Part shown: positions 18,102-26,628 of the stretch, piece after piece
Position numbering within the stretch: position 1 is the first letter of the stretch
Layout of the letters: the number at the start of each line of letters is the position of its first letter
Source: Pseudofrankia inefficax
Lineage (GTDB): Bacteria > Actinomycetota > Actinomycetes > Frankiales > Frankiaceae
Direction of reading: 5' to 3'
NCBI RefSeq assembly: GCF_000166135.1
Contig: NC_014666.1
Location: forward strand, 2,294,001 to 2,358,000
DNA: 64,000 nt
The notes under the pieces: generated by a model
Seen by the model: only the letters and a program-made list of their open reading frames with translations
What the model was told of the DNA's origin: nothing
Database searches by the model: none
Position numbers and translations under genes: made by a program

Positions 18102-19028
18102 TTATTTGATCGCGACCGGTGCCACCATTCCGCCGAGTCCGTTGGCCAACGGTTCCGGGGTCGCCGACAGGAAGAAGGTGTAGATCCCGTCATCGGCGCA
18201 GTCGGCCGCGAGTGCCTCCAGGTCGAAGTTCTGTCCCTGGGTCAGGCCCATCTCGACCAGGTGCAGCAGGTGCACCGGCAGCGGCGCGTCGTCCCGCTCC
18301 CAGGGGAAGACCTCGAAGACGACCGTGTCGGTGGCGGCCGCGGCGACATCGTGCTCGCGCATCCACTCGACGGAGCGCAGCGACAGCCCGGCCACCGGCG
18401 CCAGGTAGCCCATCTTGTCGCCGGCGTGCAGCAGCCGCATCTGGCCGGTGCGCACGAGCACCAGGTCGCCGGGCTCGACGGCGACCCCGGCGAGGTCGGC
18501 CGCGGCGGACAGGTCGTCGCTGCTGATCGCGTAGCCCGAGTCCAGCCGCTCGACGCCCAGGGCCCGGGCGACGTCGAGCAGCACGCCGCGCCCGAGGATC
18601 GGCCCGGCCTTGTCGATGCCACACCGGGCGGCCCCGGCCGCGGTGACCGTAGCCGCGCCGAAGCCGTTGTAGATCCGCCCGTCGTAGGACGCGTGCGCCA
18701 GCGCGTCCCAGTGCGTCGCCGCCTGCACCCCCATGACGACCATGTCGTCGGAGAAGCAGACCTGCGACGCGTCGCCGGTCAGCGGCTCGTTCAACGAGAT
18801 CATCGTGCGGATCGGGTTGATCCGGCCGGGGATGAACCCGAGCTGGGGGCCGTTCTGGGACAGCGGGAGCGCGAGCGAGAAGCGCTTCCCGGTCCGCGCG
18901 GCGGCCACCCCCCGGCGGACCGCCTCGTCGGTCAGCAGGTTCAGCGTGCCGCGCTCGTCCTCGGTACCCCAGCGGCCCCAGTTGTTGACCTTCCTCGCGA
19001 GCGCGTGGAACTCCTCGGGCAACGGCAC
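18102..19028 (-). CDS. Cyclase family protein (kynurenine formamidase-like, PF04199)
   Basis: A 308-residue metal-dependent hydrolase of the 'putative cyclase' family, which hydrolyses amides, lactones or cyclic imides. The metal motif is the variant ATHWDALAHASYDG, with EPGDLVLVRTG and a late VFEVFPWER loop. GTG 19028 is preceded by GAGGAGA. It is the last gene of the DUF35-ltp4-ltp3 operon, 22 bp after ltp3, so it is probably expressed from the three KstR-type boxes upstream of that operon. A role in lactone or ring hydrolysis during side-chain breakdown is an inference. Confidence 0.85.
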   Translation of the reverse strand: MPLPEEFHALARKVNNWGRWGTEDERGTLNLLTDEAVRRGVAAARTGKRFSLALPLSQNGPQLGFIPGRINPIRTMISLNEPLTGDASQVCFSDDMVVMGVQAATHWDALAHASYDGRIYNGFGAATVTAAGAARCGIDKAGPILGRGVLLDVARALGVERLDSGYAISSDDLSAAADLAGVAVEPGDLVLVRTGQMRLLHAGDKMGYLAPVAGLSLRSVEWMREHDVAAAATDTVVFEVFPWERDDAPLPVHLLHLVEMGLTQGQNFDLEALAADCADDGIYTFFLSATPEPLANGLGGMVAPVAIK

Positions 19029-19050
19029 CGGCGATCTCCTCGGTTCGGGG

Positions 19051-20205
19051 TCACAACGAGGATCGGACGATCCACATCGCGAAGTACTGGGCGCCGCCGC
19101 CGTAGGCGTGGCCCAGCGCGGTGCGGGCGCCGTCCACCTGGTGCTCCCCGGCCCGGCCGCGCACCTGCAGCGCGGCCTCGGCGAACCGCAGCATCCCGGA
19201 CGCGCCGATCGGGTTCGACGACAGGACACCGCCGGACGGGTTGACCGGGAACGACCCGCCGATCTCCGTCTCGCCCGCCTCGATCAGCTTCCACCCGTCG
19301 CCCAGGCCGGTGATGTCGTGCCCCTCCAGCCACATCGGCTCGTACCAGCTGAACGGGACGTAGAGCTCGGCGACGTCGATCTCGTCGATCGGGTTGGTGA
19401 TCCCGGCGGCCCGGTACAGGTCGTGGGCGCAGTCGACCCCCGCCTGCGGGCGGACCGGGTCGCGGCTCGGGAACGAGGTCGGCTCGCTGCGCATCGCGGT
19501 CGCCGCGACCCAGGCCGGCGGGTTCCCGCGGGCCGCGGCGTCGCGGCCGCCGGCCTCGTCGGTCAGCACCAGCGCGCAGGCGCCGTCGGAGGACGGGCAG
19601 GACTCCAGGAAGTGCAGCGGGTCCCACAGCACGAACGAGTCGCGGACCTTCTCCATCGAGATGTCGGCGATCTTGAGATGCGCGTACGGGTTCTTCAGCG
19701 CGTTGCGCCGGTCCTTGACCGCGACCTGCCAGCCGATGTGCTCCGGCGCGCCGGAACGGCGGATGTAGGAGCGGATCCAGGGCGCGAAGATGCCGCCCGC
19801 GCCCATCGAGCCCGACTTCCCGCCGGACAGCCCCCACTGGGCGTTGCCCTCGGACTGCTTCTCGAACGCGACCGCGAGCACCCTGCGGTGCCGGCGGGCG
19901 TGGATCAGGTGGGACGCGACGATGGCCGTCGAGCCGCCGACGCTGCCGGCCGTGTGCACCCGCATGATCGACTTCCCGGCCGCGCCCAGCGCGTCGGCCA
20001 GATACAGCTCGGGCATCATGACGCCCTCGAACGCGTCCGGCGCCTTGCCGATCACGACGGCGTCGATGTCGGGCCAGTCGAGCCCGGCGTCCTCAAGGGC
20101 CCGGCTCGCCGCCTCCCGGACCAGGCCCGCGAGCGAGACGTCGAGGCGCTTGCTCTTGTGGTGTGTCTGGCCGATCCCGATGATCGCGCACGGCTCGCCG
20201 CTCAT
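19051..20205 (-). CDS. ltp3: Ltp3-like thiolase-superfamily lipid-transfer protein/aldolase subunit
   Basis: A 384-residue SCP-x/thiolase-fold protein. N-terminal AIIGIGQTHHKSKR and C-terminal DEIDVAELYVPFSW, NPSGGVLSSNPIGASG and LGHAYGGGAQ match the Ltp group. The segment where degradative thiolases have a nucleophilic Cys reads VHTAGSVGGS, as expected for Ltp-type retro-aldolases rather than thiolases. In rhodococci ltp3 and ltp4 are needed for breaking C24-branched sterol side chains. It overlaps ltp4 by 4 bp (ATGA). The order DUF35-ltp4-ltp3 is the same as M. tuberculosis Rv3521-Rv3522-Rv3523, which supports the assignment. Confidence 0.8.
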   Translation of the reverse strand: MSGEPCAIIGIGQTHHKSKRLDVSLAGLVREAASRALEDAGLDWPDIDAVVIGKAPDAFEGVMMPELYLADALGAAGKSIMRVHTAGSVGGSTAIVASHLIHARRHRRVLAVAFEKQSEGNAQWGLSGGKSGSMGAGGIFAPWIRSYIRRSGAPEHIGWQVAVKDRRNALKNPYAHLKIADISMEKVRDSFVLWDPLHFLESCPSSDGACALVLTDEAGGRDAAARGNPPAWVAATAMRSEPTSFPSRDPVRPQAGVDCAHDLYRAAGITNPIDEIDVAELYVPFSWYEPMWLEGHDITGLGDGWKLIEAGETEIGGSFPVNPSGGVLSSNPIGASGMLRFAEAALQVRGRAGEHQVDGARTALGHAYGGGAQYFAMWIVRSSL

Positions 20206-21371
20206 CGCGTCTCTCCTTGCGGCTCGCGCTCACCCGGTTCGCGGTTGAGCAGACAGACGAGGTTCTGCTGCAGGCACGGACCGGAGGTGGCGTGCGCCAA
20301 CGCTCGGCCGTGGCCCTGCTCGCGGATCGACCGGGCGGCCTCGACGACCCGGACGAGCCCGGTCGCCATCACCGGGTTCGCGGCCAGCGCCCCACCCGAC
20401 GGATTGACGACGCAGTCCGCCGGCAGGCCGAGCGCGTCCCGCAGGATGATCTCTTCGTGGCTGTAGGTCGCGGACAGCTCGGCGACCTCCACCGGCCCGC
20501 CCGTGCCGAGGCCGGCGGCCTGCGCGGCCTTCCGGGTCGACACCGAGTCGGTCAGGTCCCGCATGCCGGGCTGGTGCGGCTCGACGAAGTGCTCCAGGCC
20601 GGTGATCCACACCGGGCTGATCCCGTGCTCGGCGGCCAGCCGGTGCGCCACGGACGCCGTGGCCAGCACGAGCGCGCACGCCCCGTCCGTCACCGGCGAT
20701 GCGTCGTGCTCCCGCAGCGGGGAGCGGACGTACTCGCCGGCCAGCAGCGCGTCGATCTCGGCGTCCGACGGCTCGCCGGGGCTCGCGGTCAGACCCTGGC
20801 CGGCCGCCGCGACCGCCGGGACCGCGTGGGGGTTGGCCGCCGCGGCCTGCCGGGCCCGCGCGGCGACGGCGGCCAGGTCACGCTCGGTCGCCTTCCCGGT
20901 GTCCAGCAGCGCCCGTGCCTGCAACGCCGCCAGCGACAGCGGGTCGACCCCGAGCGGCGCCAGGTAGTAGGGGTCGGTCTGCAGATTCAGCACCCGGGTG
21001 AGGTCGCCGGTCGAGGACTTACCCGAGCCGAAGACCAGCGCCGTGCGCTCGTCGCCGATCAGCAGCCGTACCCAGGCCTCGTGCAGCGCCCAGGCGCCGT
21101 CCATCTCGACGTGCGACTCGCGGATCGGTGGCCAGGCGCCGACCGCGTCGAGGTTCGCGACGAAGGTGAAGGTGCCACCGGACAGGTAGTCGGCGCTGCC
21201 GGAGCAGGTGAAGTCGATCTCTTTGCGGTCCAGCCCGGCGTTGACGAGGGCCCGGGTGACGACGTCCAGGCACAGCTGCACCTCGGTCGTCTCGGCGAAC
21301 TCGCTCATCGGCGACAGGGCGTAGCCGACGATCGCGACCGGCTCGCCGAACACGCTCTCGTTGTCTGTCAT
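20202..21371 (-). CDS. ltp4: Ltp4-like thiolase-superfamily protein
   Basis: A 389-residue thiolase-fold partner of Ltp3. Recognisable stretches are AIVGYALSPMSEFAETTEVQ, LDRKEIDFTCSGSADYL and, near the end, VVNPSGGALAANPVMATGL. The central HVEMDGAWALHEAW lacks the thiolase Cys. Known relatives pair with another thiolase-like chain and a DUF35 protein to cleave the beta-hydroxyacyl-CoA side chain of branched sterols. ATG 21371 starts the frame; the stop overlaps the ltp3 start. Position in the operon and lack of Cys both favour an aldolase over a lipid-transfer role. Confidence 0.78.
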   Translation of the reverse strand: MTDNESVFGEPVAIVGYALSPMSEFAETTEVQLCLDVVTRALVNAGLDRKEIDFTCSGSADYLSGGTFTFVANLDAVGAWPPIRESHVEMDGAWALHEAWVRLLIGDERTALVFGSGKSSTGDLTRVLNLQTDPYYLAPLGVDPLSLAALQARALLDTGKATERDLAAVAARARQAAAANPHAVPAVAAAGQGLTASPGEPSDAEIDALLAGEYVRSPLREHDASPVTDGACALVLATASVAHRLAAEHGISPVWITGLEHFVEPHQPGMRDLTDSVSTRKAAQAAGLGTGGPVEVAELSATYSHEEIILRDALGLPADCVVNPSGGALAANPVMATGLVRVVEAARSIREQGHGRALAHATSGPCLQQNLVCLLNREPGEREPQGETR

Positions 21372-21413
21372 GCACGCACCTCTGCGTTCACAGGTTTCGA
21401 CGTCCCTGGCGAG

Positions 21414-22505
21414 CTAGAAGACCCGGTCCTGGTAGCTGTCGACGGGCATGTCCGGTTCGCCGGTCGGGCGCCAGCCGGAGATCGCGCCGGTGGTGGCGCC
21501 CCAGCCCCGGTTGCCGAACTCCTCGGCGCTGCGTTCGGCCTCGGGCAGCCAGACCGCCTCGACCCGCATGCCCGGCCGGACGTCGGCGTTGGCGACGTCG
21601 ACGACGGGCTGCAGGCCCAGCAGCGCCTCGACCTCGTCGAGCAGCACCGAGACCCGCACGAACGGCTCGGTCTCCTTCTGGCCCGGGTACGCCACCGGGG
21701 TGACGATCGTGAAGTTCGTGACGACGCCCCGGTCGGGCAGCACCAGGTCCTGGCTCTCGTCGAGCGGGATCCCGTCGATCGGGCAGAAGTCGCGGGGCGG
21801 CGCGTAGACCTTCGCGCAGGTCGGGCAGCGCTGGCCGATCAGCTTGCCGCCCATCATCGAGCGGGCGTACCGCTCGCCGGCCGGGGCGAGCGCCTCCTTG
21901 TAGGTCAGCGACGACCAGAACTCCATCGTGGCCACCGGCTCGGCCGGTTCGGCCCCGGCCCGGGCCGCCGCGGTGGCGGCGTCGACGATCCCGGGGACGG
22001 CGTCGGTCGAACCGGCGGCCTCCTCCGGGATGAAGTACGCGAGGTCGTCCGGGCGGCCCTTCGGCTCGGCCCGGAACCGGGCGAGCACCCGCAGCCCGGT
22101 TCGCAGCGTGCCCTCGGGGGCGTCGACGACGTGCATCAGGCTGGTGTCGGCCCCGTCGAGCTGGATCAGCGCGAAGGCGAACGGCCGGTCCAGCGGGTGG
22201 CGCGCGTCCGGCACCGGCACCCAGGTCCAGGACCGGACGGTGCCGGCCGGGCCGACGTCGACCAGCTCGCCCGAGGTGGCCGCGCCGGTGTCCGGGTCGT
22301 ACTCCAGCGGCGGGCAGAGCACCCGGGCGCCGCTGCGGACACCGGTGATCCGGCCGGCGGCGAGCGCGGTGAAGTACCCGCCGACCACCGGGCCGAGGCT
22401 GCGGCGGTAGGGGAACTCGACGGTGTTGGTGACGATCCTGGGCACGGTCGCTGCCCCGGGGGTCGCAGGGCTTTCGACCTCGGATGCCCCAGCTGACACG
22501 GGCAA
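21414..22505 (-). CDS. DUF35 OB-fold acyl-CoA-associated protein (Rv3521-like)
   Basis: A 363-residue protein with two OB-fold modules. The C-terminal half has a rubredoxin-like zinc ribbon, RCPTCAKVYAPPRDFCP, followed by the OB strand segment GVVTNFTIVTPVAYPGQ. The N-terminal half repeats the OB pattern without the ribbon. DUF35 proteins bind and chaperone thiolase-like aldolases, as ChsH2 does for Ltp2, so this is the likely partner of Ltp3/Ltp4. TTG 22505 follows AGGAGG by five bases; the GTG two codons on is another possible start. First gene of the operon; three KstR-type boxes lie upstream. Confidence 0.85.
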   Translation of the reverse strand: MPVSAGASEVESPATPGAATVPRIVTNTVEFPYRRSLGPVVGGYFTALAAGRITGVRSGARVLCPPLEYDPDTGAATSGELVDVGPAGTVRSWTWVPVPDARHPLDRPFAFALIQLDGADTSLMHVVDAPEGTLRTGLRVLARFRAEPKGRPDDLAYFIPEEAAGSTDAVPGIVDAATAAARAGAEPAEPVATMEFWSSLTYKEALAPAGERYARSMMGGKLIGQRCPTCAKVYAPPRDFCPIDGIPLDESQDLVLPDRGVVTNFTIVTPVAYPGQKETEPFVRVSVLLDEVEALLGLQPVVDVANADVRPGMRVEAVWLPEAERSAEEFGNRGWGATTGAISGWRPTGEPDMPVDSYQDRVF

Positions 22506-22593
22506 GGCTGCCTCCTGGCATCGCGTCCGCCCGGGGCACGCGCCGGCCGGGCGGGGGAGCGACGGATGAACGTGTCGACGGACGAGTCGCGAC

Positions 22594-22607
22594 GAGAACG
22601 TGTTCTG
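22594..22607. promoter_or_regulatory. KstR-type operator A of the DUF35/Liv divergent region
   Basis: GAGAACGTGTTCTG keeps the AGAACnnGTTCT palindromic core; the outer T/A of the full consensus are not present. It is nearest the DUF35 operon (about 90 bp before its start). Confidence 0.65.
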
Positions 22608-22622
22608 TTTCTACCGCAGAAC

Positions 22623-22636
22623 AGGAACAGGTTCTA
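22623..22636. promoter_or_regulatory. KstR-type operator B
   Basis: AGGAACAGGTTCTA matches AACnnGTT with one arm imperfect. Its centre is 29 bp from box A and 47 bp from box C. Confidence 0.65.
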
Positions 22637-22669
22637 GTCGACCGCCCGGAAATCGTTGCATGATCGATT

Positions 22670-22683
22670 GAGAACGTGTTCTA
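22670..22683. promoter_or_regulatory. KstR-type operator C, nearest the Liv-type transporter operon
   Basis: GAGAACGTGTTCTA, with the same 12-bp core as box A, lies 100 bp before the permease start. Three boxes in 90 bp suggest tight or bidirectional control of both operons. Confidence 0.65.
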
Positions 22684-22782
22684 TGTCTTCACGCGAGGCT
22701 GTGGCGTGGGCCACAATGATCGCCGTGGGGGCCGTCCGAGCGGGCCGCGGCCTGGTCGACAGGGGAGACGGGAGGTCGGCGC

Positions 22783-25020
22783 GTGCACGAGTTCCTGGTC
22801 TTCACGATCAGTGGCCTGACGACGGCCGGGATCTACGCGATCAGCGCGTCCGGGCTGACCCTCACCTACGTCACCACCGGTGTGTTCAACATCGCCCACG
22901 GCGCGACCGGCATGCTCGCGGCCTTCGCCTACTGGCAGCTGCGCTACGGGTGGGGCTGGCCGACCCCGGTGGCGCTGGTGCTGTGCGTGTTCGTCGCCGC
23001 CCCCCTGTTCGGGCTGCTGCTGGAACGGGTGGTGATGCGCCGGCTCGCCGGCGCCCCCGAGACGACCAGGCTGGTCGTCACCGTGGCGGTGCTCGTCGTC
23101 CTCGTCTCGGTCGACCAGTGGATCTGGGACCCGAGCGAGTTCCGCAGCTCGCGGGAGCTGTTCGCCGGCAAGGGCGTCCATTTCGGCGGCATCCAGGTGC
23201 CCTACAACGACCTGGTCGTCCTGCTGGTCGCGGCCGCCGTCGCCGGCGCGCTGTGGCTGCTGTTGCACCGCAGCCGCGCCGGCATCGCGATGCGGGCCCG
23301 GGTCGACGACCCGGCCCTCGCGACGCTCAACGGCGCCAGGCCGCGGTCGTCGGCGCGGCTCGCCTGGATGATCGGCACCGCGCTCGCGGCTCTCGCCGGC
23401 ATCCTGATCGCGCCCAAGCTGACCATGTCGGCCATCCCGCTCACCCTGCTCATCGTCAACGCCTACGCGGCCGCCGTCATCGGCCGGCTGCGCAGCCTGC
23501 CGATGACGTTCGCCGGCGCGCTCGTCGTCGGGCTGCTGTCCGACTACGCCGTCGGCTACGTGCCGAAGATCAGCTACGGCCAGCAGTACCTGCGGGGCGT
23601 GCTGCCGGTGGTGCCGGTGCTGGTCCTGCTGGTCGCGCTGCTGGTGCTGCGGGCGTCGCGGCTGCGCGGCCGGCCGTCGCTCGCCGTCCGGGAGATCACC
23701 CCGACGCCGACCTGGACCGGCGGGCTGTGGTTCTGCACCGCGGTCCTGTTCGCCGCGCTGATCGCCGCGACGACGATGCGCCCGGCGGACCTGTTCGCCT
23801 CCACCTCGATGTGGGGGCTCGCGATCGTCGGCCTGTCGATGGTGCCGCTGGTCGGCTACGCGGGCCGCATCTCGCTGTGCCAGCTGAGCTTCGCCGGGAT
23901 CGGCGGCGCGGTCGTCGCGCACGCCGGTCACGGCGGCAACCCGGCGGCCCTGCTGCTGGCCGCCGTCGTCGCGGCCGTCGTCGGGGCGGTCGTGTCGCTG
24001 CCGGCCCTGCGCCTGTCCGGGATCTACCTGGCGCTGCTGACCGGCGCGTTCGCCGTCACGCTGGACAACTGGATCTTCCAGCTGCCGGCGTTCACCGTCG
24101 CCGGGCACCACTTCGACGTGTTCGAGGGCGGCACGCTGTCCGCGGACCGGCTGCGGCTCGGCGCGCTGCACACCGACTCCTCGAAGGCGTTCTTCTTCGC
24201 CGGCGCGGTGCTGTTCGTCGTCGCGGCCCTCGTCGTCATCGCGGTGCGGCGCAGCGAGCTCGGCCAGCGGCTGATCGCGGTCAAGGAGAGCCCGGCGGCG
24301 TCGGCCACGCTGGGGATGAACGTGCGGCTGACGACGCTGGTCGTGTTCACCGTCTCGGCCGCGATCGCCGGGCTCGGTGGCGGGGTCTACGCCTCGGCGG
24401 TGCGCTCGACCACCGCGGACGCGTTCAGCTTCTTCACCGGCCTGACGCTGCTGCTGCTCGTCGTGGTCGGCGGGGTGAGCTCGATCGGCAGCGGCCTGGC
24501 CGCCGGCGTGCTGCTCGGCAGCGCCGCCGTCAGCAGCGCCGCGGGGGACTCGGCCGGGAGGGTCACCGCGACCGTCACCGGCCTGGCCGCGCTCGCGCTG
24601 GCCGCCAACCCGAACGGACTGATCCCTTCGGTGCTGCGGCCGGCGTACGAGCCGGTGCGCCGGGCACCCGTCGTGCTCGGTGGGGCCGTCGGCGTCGTCG
24701 CGCTGTGCTGGGCACTGGAGCTGGCCGACGCCATCACCGGGGGGCTGTTCCTCGCGGTCGTCGTGGTGGTCGCCGTCGCGGCGCCACTGGCCGCCCGGGC
24801 CGTCGTCGGTGCCGCCGCCGTCCCGGCGGACCGGGCACCGGCCGCCGCCGGAGCCCTGGCGTCGGTCGAAGGGCCGGACGCCGGGCTGTCGGGCCCGCTG
24901 GAATGGCTCGGCTTCGACGCGCCGGTCAGCCGGGCCGACCTCGAGGTGCTCGACGCCCGGCTCGCGCTGGACACCGTCGACCCCGGTCCGCCACGGGAGG
25001 TCCGCGTTGGTGTTGCTTGA
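22783..25020 (+). CDS. Fused branched-chain-type ABC permease (LivH-LivM fusion)
   Basis: A 745-residue membrane protein. The first half (about residues 1-290) is LivH-like: GLTTAGIYAISASGLTLTYV and NIAHGATGMLAAF. The second (about 310-620) is LivM-like: LVGYAGRISLCQLSFAGIGG and GLGGGVYASAVRSTT. More than 15 helices are evident. A last ~100 residues with further hydrophobic stretches and an Ala/Asp tail are unusual. The two halves are normally separate genes. GTG 22783 follows GGAGGT. It overlaps the next gene by 11 bp. No periplasmic binding protein gene is nearby. The KstR-type boxes suggest a steroid-derived substrate; amino-acid uptake is the default reading. Confidence 0.88.
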   Translation: MHEFLVFTISGLTTAGIYAISASGLTLTYVTTGVFNIAHGATGMLAAFAYWQLRYGWGWPTPVALVLCVFVAAPLFGLLLERVVMRRLAGAPETTRLVVTVAVLVVLVSVDQWIWDPSEFRSSRELFAGKGVHFGGIQVPYNDLVVLLVAAAVAGALWLLLHRSRAGIAMRARVDDPALATLNGARPRSSARLAWMIGTALAALAGILIAPKLTMSAIPLTLLIVNAYAAAVIGRLRSLPMTFAGALVVGLLSDYAVGYVPKISYGQQYLRGVLPVVPVLVLLVALLVLRASRLRGRPSLAVREITPTPTWTGGLWFCTAVLFAALIAATTMRPADLFASTSMWGLAIVGLSMVPLVGYAGRISLCQLSFAGIGGAVVAHAGHGGNPAALLLAAVVAAVVGAVVSLPALRLSGIYLALLTGAFAVTLDNWIFQLPAFTVAGHHFDVFEGGTLSADRLRLGALHTDSSKAFFFAGAVLFVVAALVVIAVRRSELGQRLIAVKESPAASATLGMNVRLTTLVVFTVSAAIAGLGGGVYASAVRSTTADAFSFFTGLTLLLLVVVGGVSSIGSGLAAGVLLGSAAVSSAAGDSAGRVTATVTGLAALALAANPNGLIPSVLRPAYEPVRRAPVVLGGAVGVVALCWALELADAITGGLFLAVVVVVAVAAPLAARAVVGAAAVPADRAPAAAGALASVEGPDAGLSGPLEWLGFDAPVSRADLEVLDARLALDTVDPGPPREVRVGVA

Positions 25021-25816
25021 GATCCGCGACGTGACGGTCCGTTACGGCGGGCACGTGGCGCTGAACGGGGTGAGCCTCGGCGTCGAGGCCGGCCGGGTGA
25101 CCGGGCTGATCGGCCCGAACGGCGCGGGGAAGACCACGCTGTTCAACGTCCTGACCGGTCTGCTCGCCCCCAGCTCCGGGCAGGTGCTGCTCGACGGCGA
25201 GGACGTCACGCGCCTGGCCCCCTATCGGCGGGCTCGGCGGGGCATGGCCAGGACCTTCCAGATCCTGGAGCTGTTCGGCCAGCTCACGGTGCTGGAGAAC
25301 GTGCAGCTCGCCGCCCGGCTGCGCCGCCGCTCGCCGGGCCGCCACTCGCGGGCCGGCACCGCGTGGCCGGGGGGTCCGGACTCCCTCGACCCGCGAGCCC
25401 TGCTCGACCGGGTCGGCCTGGGCGCGGTGGCCGACCGGCGGGCCGACACGCTGCCGACCGGTCAGGGCCGGCGTCTCGAGCTCGCCCGGGCGCTGGCCGT
25501 CCGGCCCCGGGTACTGCTGCTCGACGAGCCGGCGAGCGGCCAGGACGAGGCGGAGACGGCCGCGTTCGGCGACCTGCTCGGCGAGCTCGCCGGCGAGGGC
25601 CTGGCGATCCTGCTCGTCGAGCACGACATGACGCTGGTCATGGGAGTGTGCGCGCACCTGTACGTCCTGGACTTCGGCAGCCTGATGGCCGAGGGCGGCC
25701 CGGCCAGCGTGCGGGCCGACCCGCGGGTGCGCGAGGCCTACCTCGGCACCGTTCCCGGGCAGGACGACCCACCCGAGGCGTTGGCCCCCGCCGGGCACAT
25801 CGTGGAGCAGCGGTGA
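25010..25816 (+). CDS. ABC transporter ATPase (LivG-like)
   Basis: A 268-residue cytoplasmic ATPase energising the fused permease. Walker A is GPNGAGKTTLF, the signature region is degenerate (TGQGRRLELARALAV in place of LSGGQ), and Walker B is LLLDEPASGQDE. A short insertion with RRRSPGRHSR lies in the helical domain. Start GTG 25010 is preceded by GGGAGG and overlaps the permease end. The altered signature motif still keeps the ELARAL helix. It pairs with the following LivF-like ATPase as in other branched-chain-type importers. Confidence 0.88.
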   Translation: MLLEIRDVTVRYGGHVALNGVSLGVEAGRVTGLIGPNGAGKTTLFNVLTGLLAPSSGQVLLDGEDVTRLAPYRRARRGMARTFQILELFGQLTVLENVQLAARLRRRSPGRHSRAGTAWPGGPDSLDPRALLDRVGLGAVADRRADTLPTGQGRRLELARALAVRPRVLLLDEPASGQDEAETAAFGDLLGELAGEGLAILLVEHDMTLVMGVCAHLYVLDFGSLMAEGGPASVRADPRVREAYLGTVPGQDDPPEALAPAGHIVEQR

Positions 25817-26628
25817 TCGCGGGGCTGCGCCAGCGGCGGCCCGTGGCCACGTCGCCCGACCGGACGCCGGCCGCGACCCCCGAGGCGCCGTTGGTCGACG
25901 TCCGCGGGCTGCGGGCCGGCTACGGCCGGGTCGAGGTGCTGCACGGCGTGGACCTGTCCGTCGCGGCCGGGCAGGTGTTGGCGGTCCTCGGGCCCAACGG
26001 GGCCGGCAAGTCGACGCTGTTGCGGGTGCTGGCCGGCCTGCATCCGGCGGGCGGGGGCGAGGTCGTGCTCGGCGGGCGGCGGGTCACGGGGGCGGACCCG
26101 GTCGACCTCGCCCGCCGCGGGCTGTGCCTGATCCCGGAGGGGCGGGGCGTGTTCCCGAGCCTCACCGTCCGGGAGAACCTGCGGATGATGACCCACCGGC
26201 GCGCTGGGATGTCCGTCGCCGACGTGGAGGAGCGCGCGATCGCGCGGTTCCCGCGGCTCGGCCAGCGGCTGCACCAGCCGGCCGGCACGATGAGCGGCGG
26301 CGAGCAGCAGATGCTCGCCCTGGCCCGGGCGATCGTGGCCGAGCCGGCGGTGCTGCTGCTCGACGAGCTGTCGATGGGCCTCGCGCCCCGCGTCGTCGCC
26401 GAGCTGTACGCGACCGTGCGGGCGATCGCCGAGGAGAACGTGACGATCATCGTCGTCGAGCAGTTCGCCGCGACGGTCCTGGCCGTCGCCGACACCGCCG
26501 CGGTGCTGGTCGAGGGACGGATCGCGGCGGCCGGGCCGCCCGACGAGATCGCGGGCCGCCTGTCCGGCGCCTACCTGGGCGGCCAGCTCCCGCCCGACGC
26601 CACGACGATCGACGAGGTGAGATCGTGA
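25813..26628 (+). CDS. ABC transporter ATPase (LivF-like)
   Basis: A 271-residue ATPase. Walker A is GPNGAGKSTLL, signature MSGGEQQMLALARAI, Walker B LLLDELSMGLAP, with the LivF-typical LIPEGRGVFPSLTVRENL. It starts with GTG overlapping the LivG-like stop by 4 bp (GTGA), indicating translational coupling. About 28 extra residues precede the ATPase fold. Second nucleotide-binding subunit of the four-gene transporter operon. Confidence 0.9.
   Translation: MIAGLRQRRPVATSPDRTPAATPEAPLVDVRGLRAGYGRVEVLHGVDLSVAAGQVLAVLGPNGAGKSTLLRVLAGLHPAGGGEVVLGGRRVTGADPVDLARRGLCLIPEGRGVFPSLTVRENLRMMTHRRAGMSVADVEERAIARFPRLGQRLHQPAGTMSGGEQQMLALARAIVAEPAVLLLDELSMGLAPRVVAELYATVRAIAEENVTIIVVEQFAATVLAVADTAAVLVEGRIAAAGPPDEIAGRLSGAYLGGQLPPDATTIDEVRS

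Noticed and set aside
19051-21371. Calling the two thiolase-fold genes fadA-type beta-ketothiolases
   Set aside because: The nucleophilic Cys of degradative thiolases is not visible in either, and the linkage to DUF35 fits the Ltp aldolase group.
20217-22496. Plus-strand frame of about 760 codons opposite ltp4 and DUF35
   Set aside because: No recognisable protein features. The minus-strand genes have 4-bp coupling, zinc ribbon and thiolase-fold motifs.
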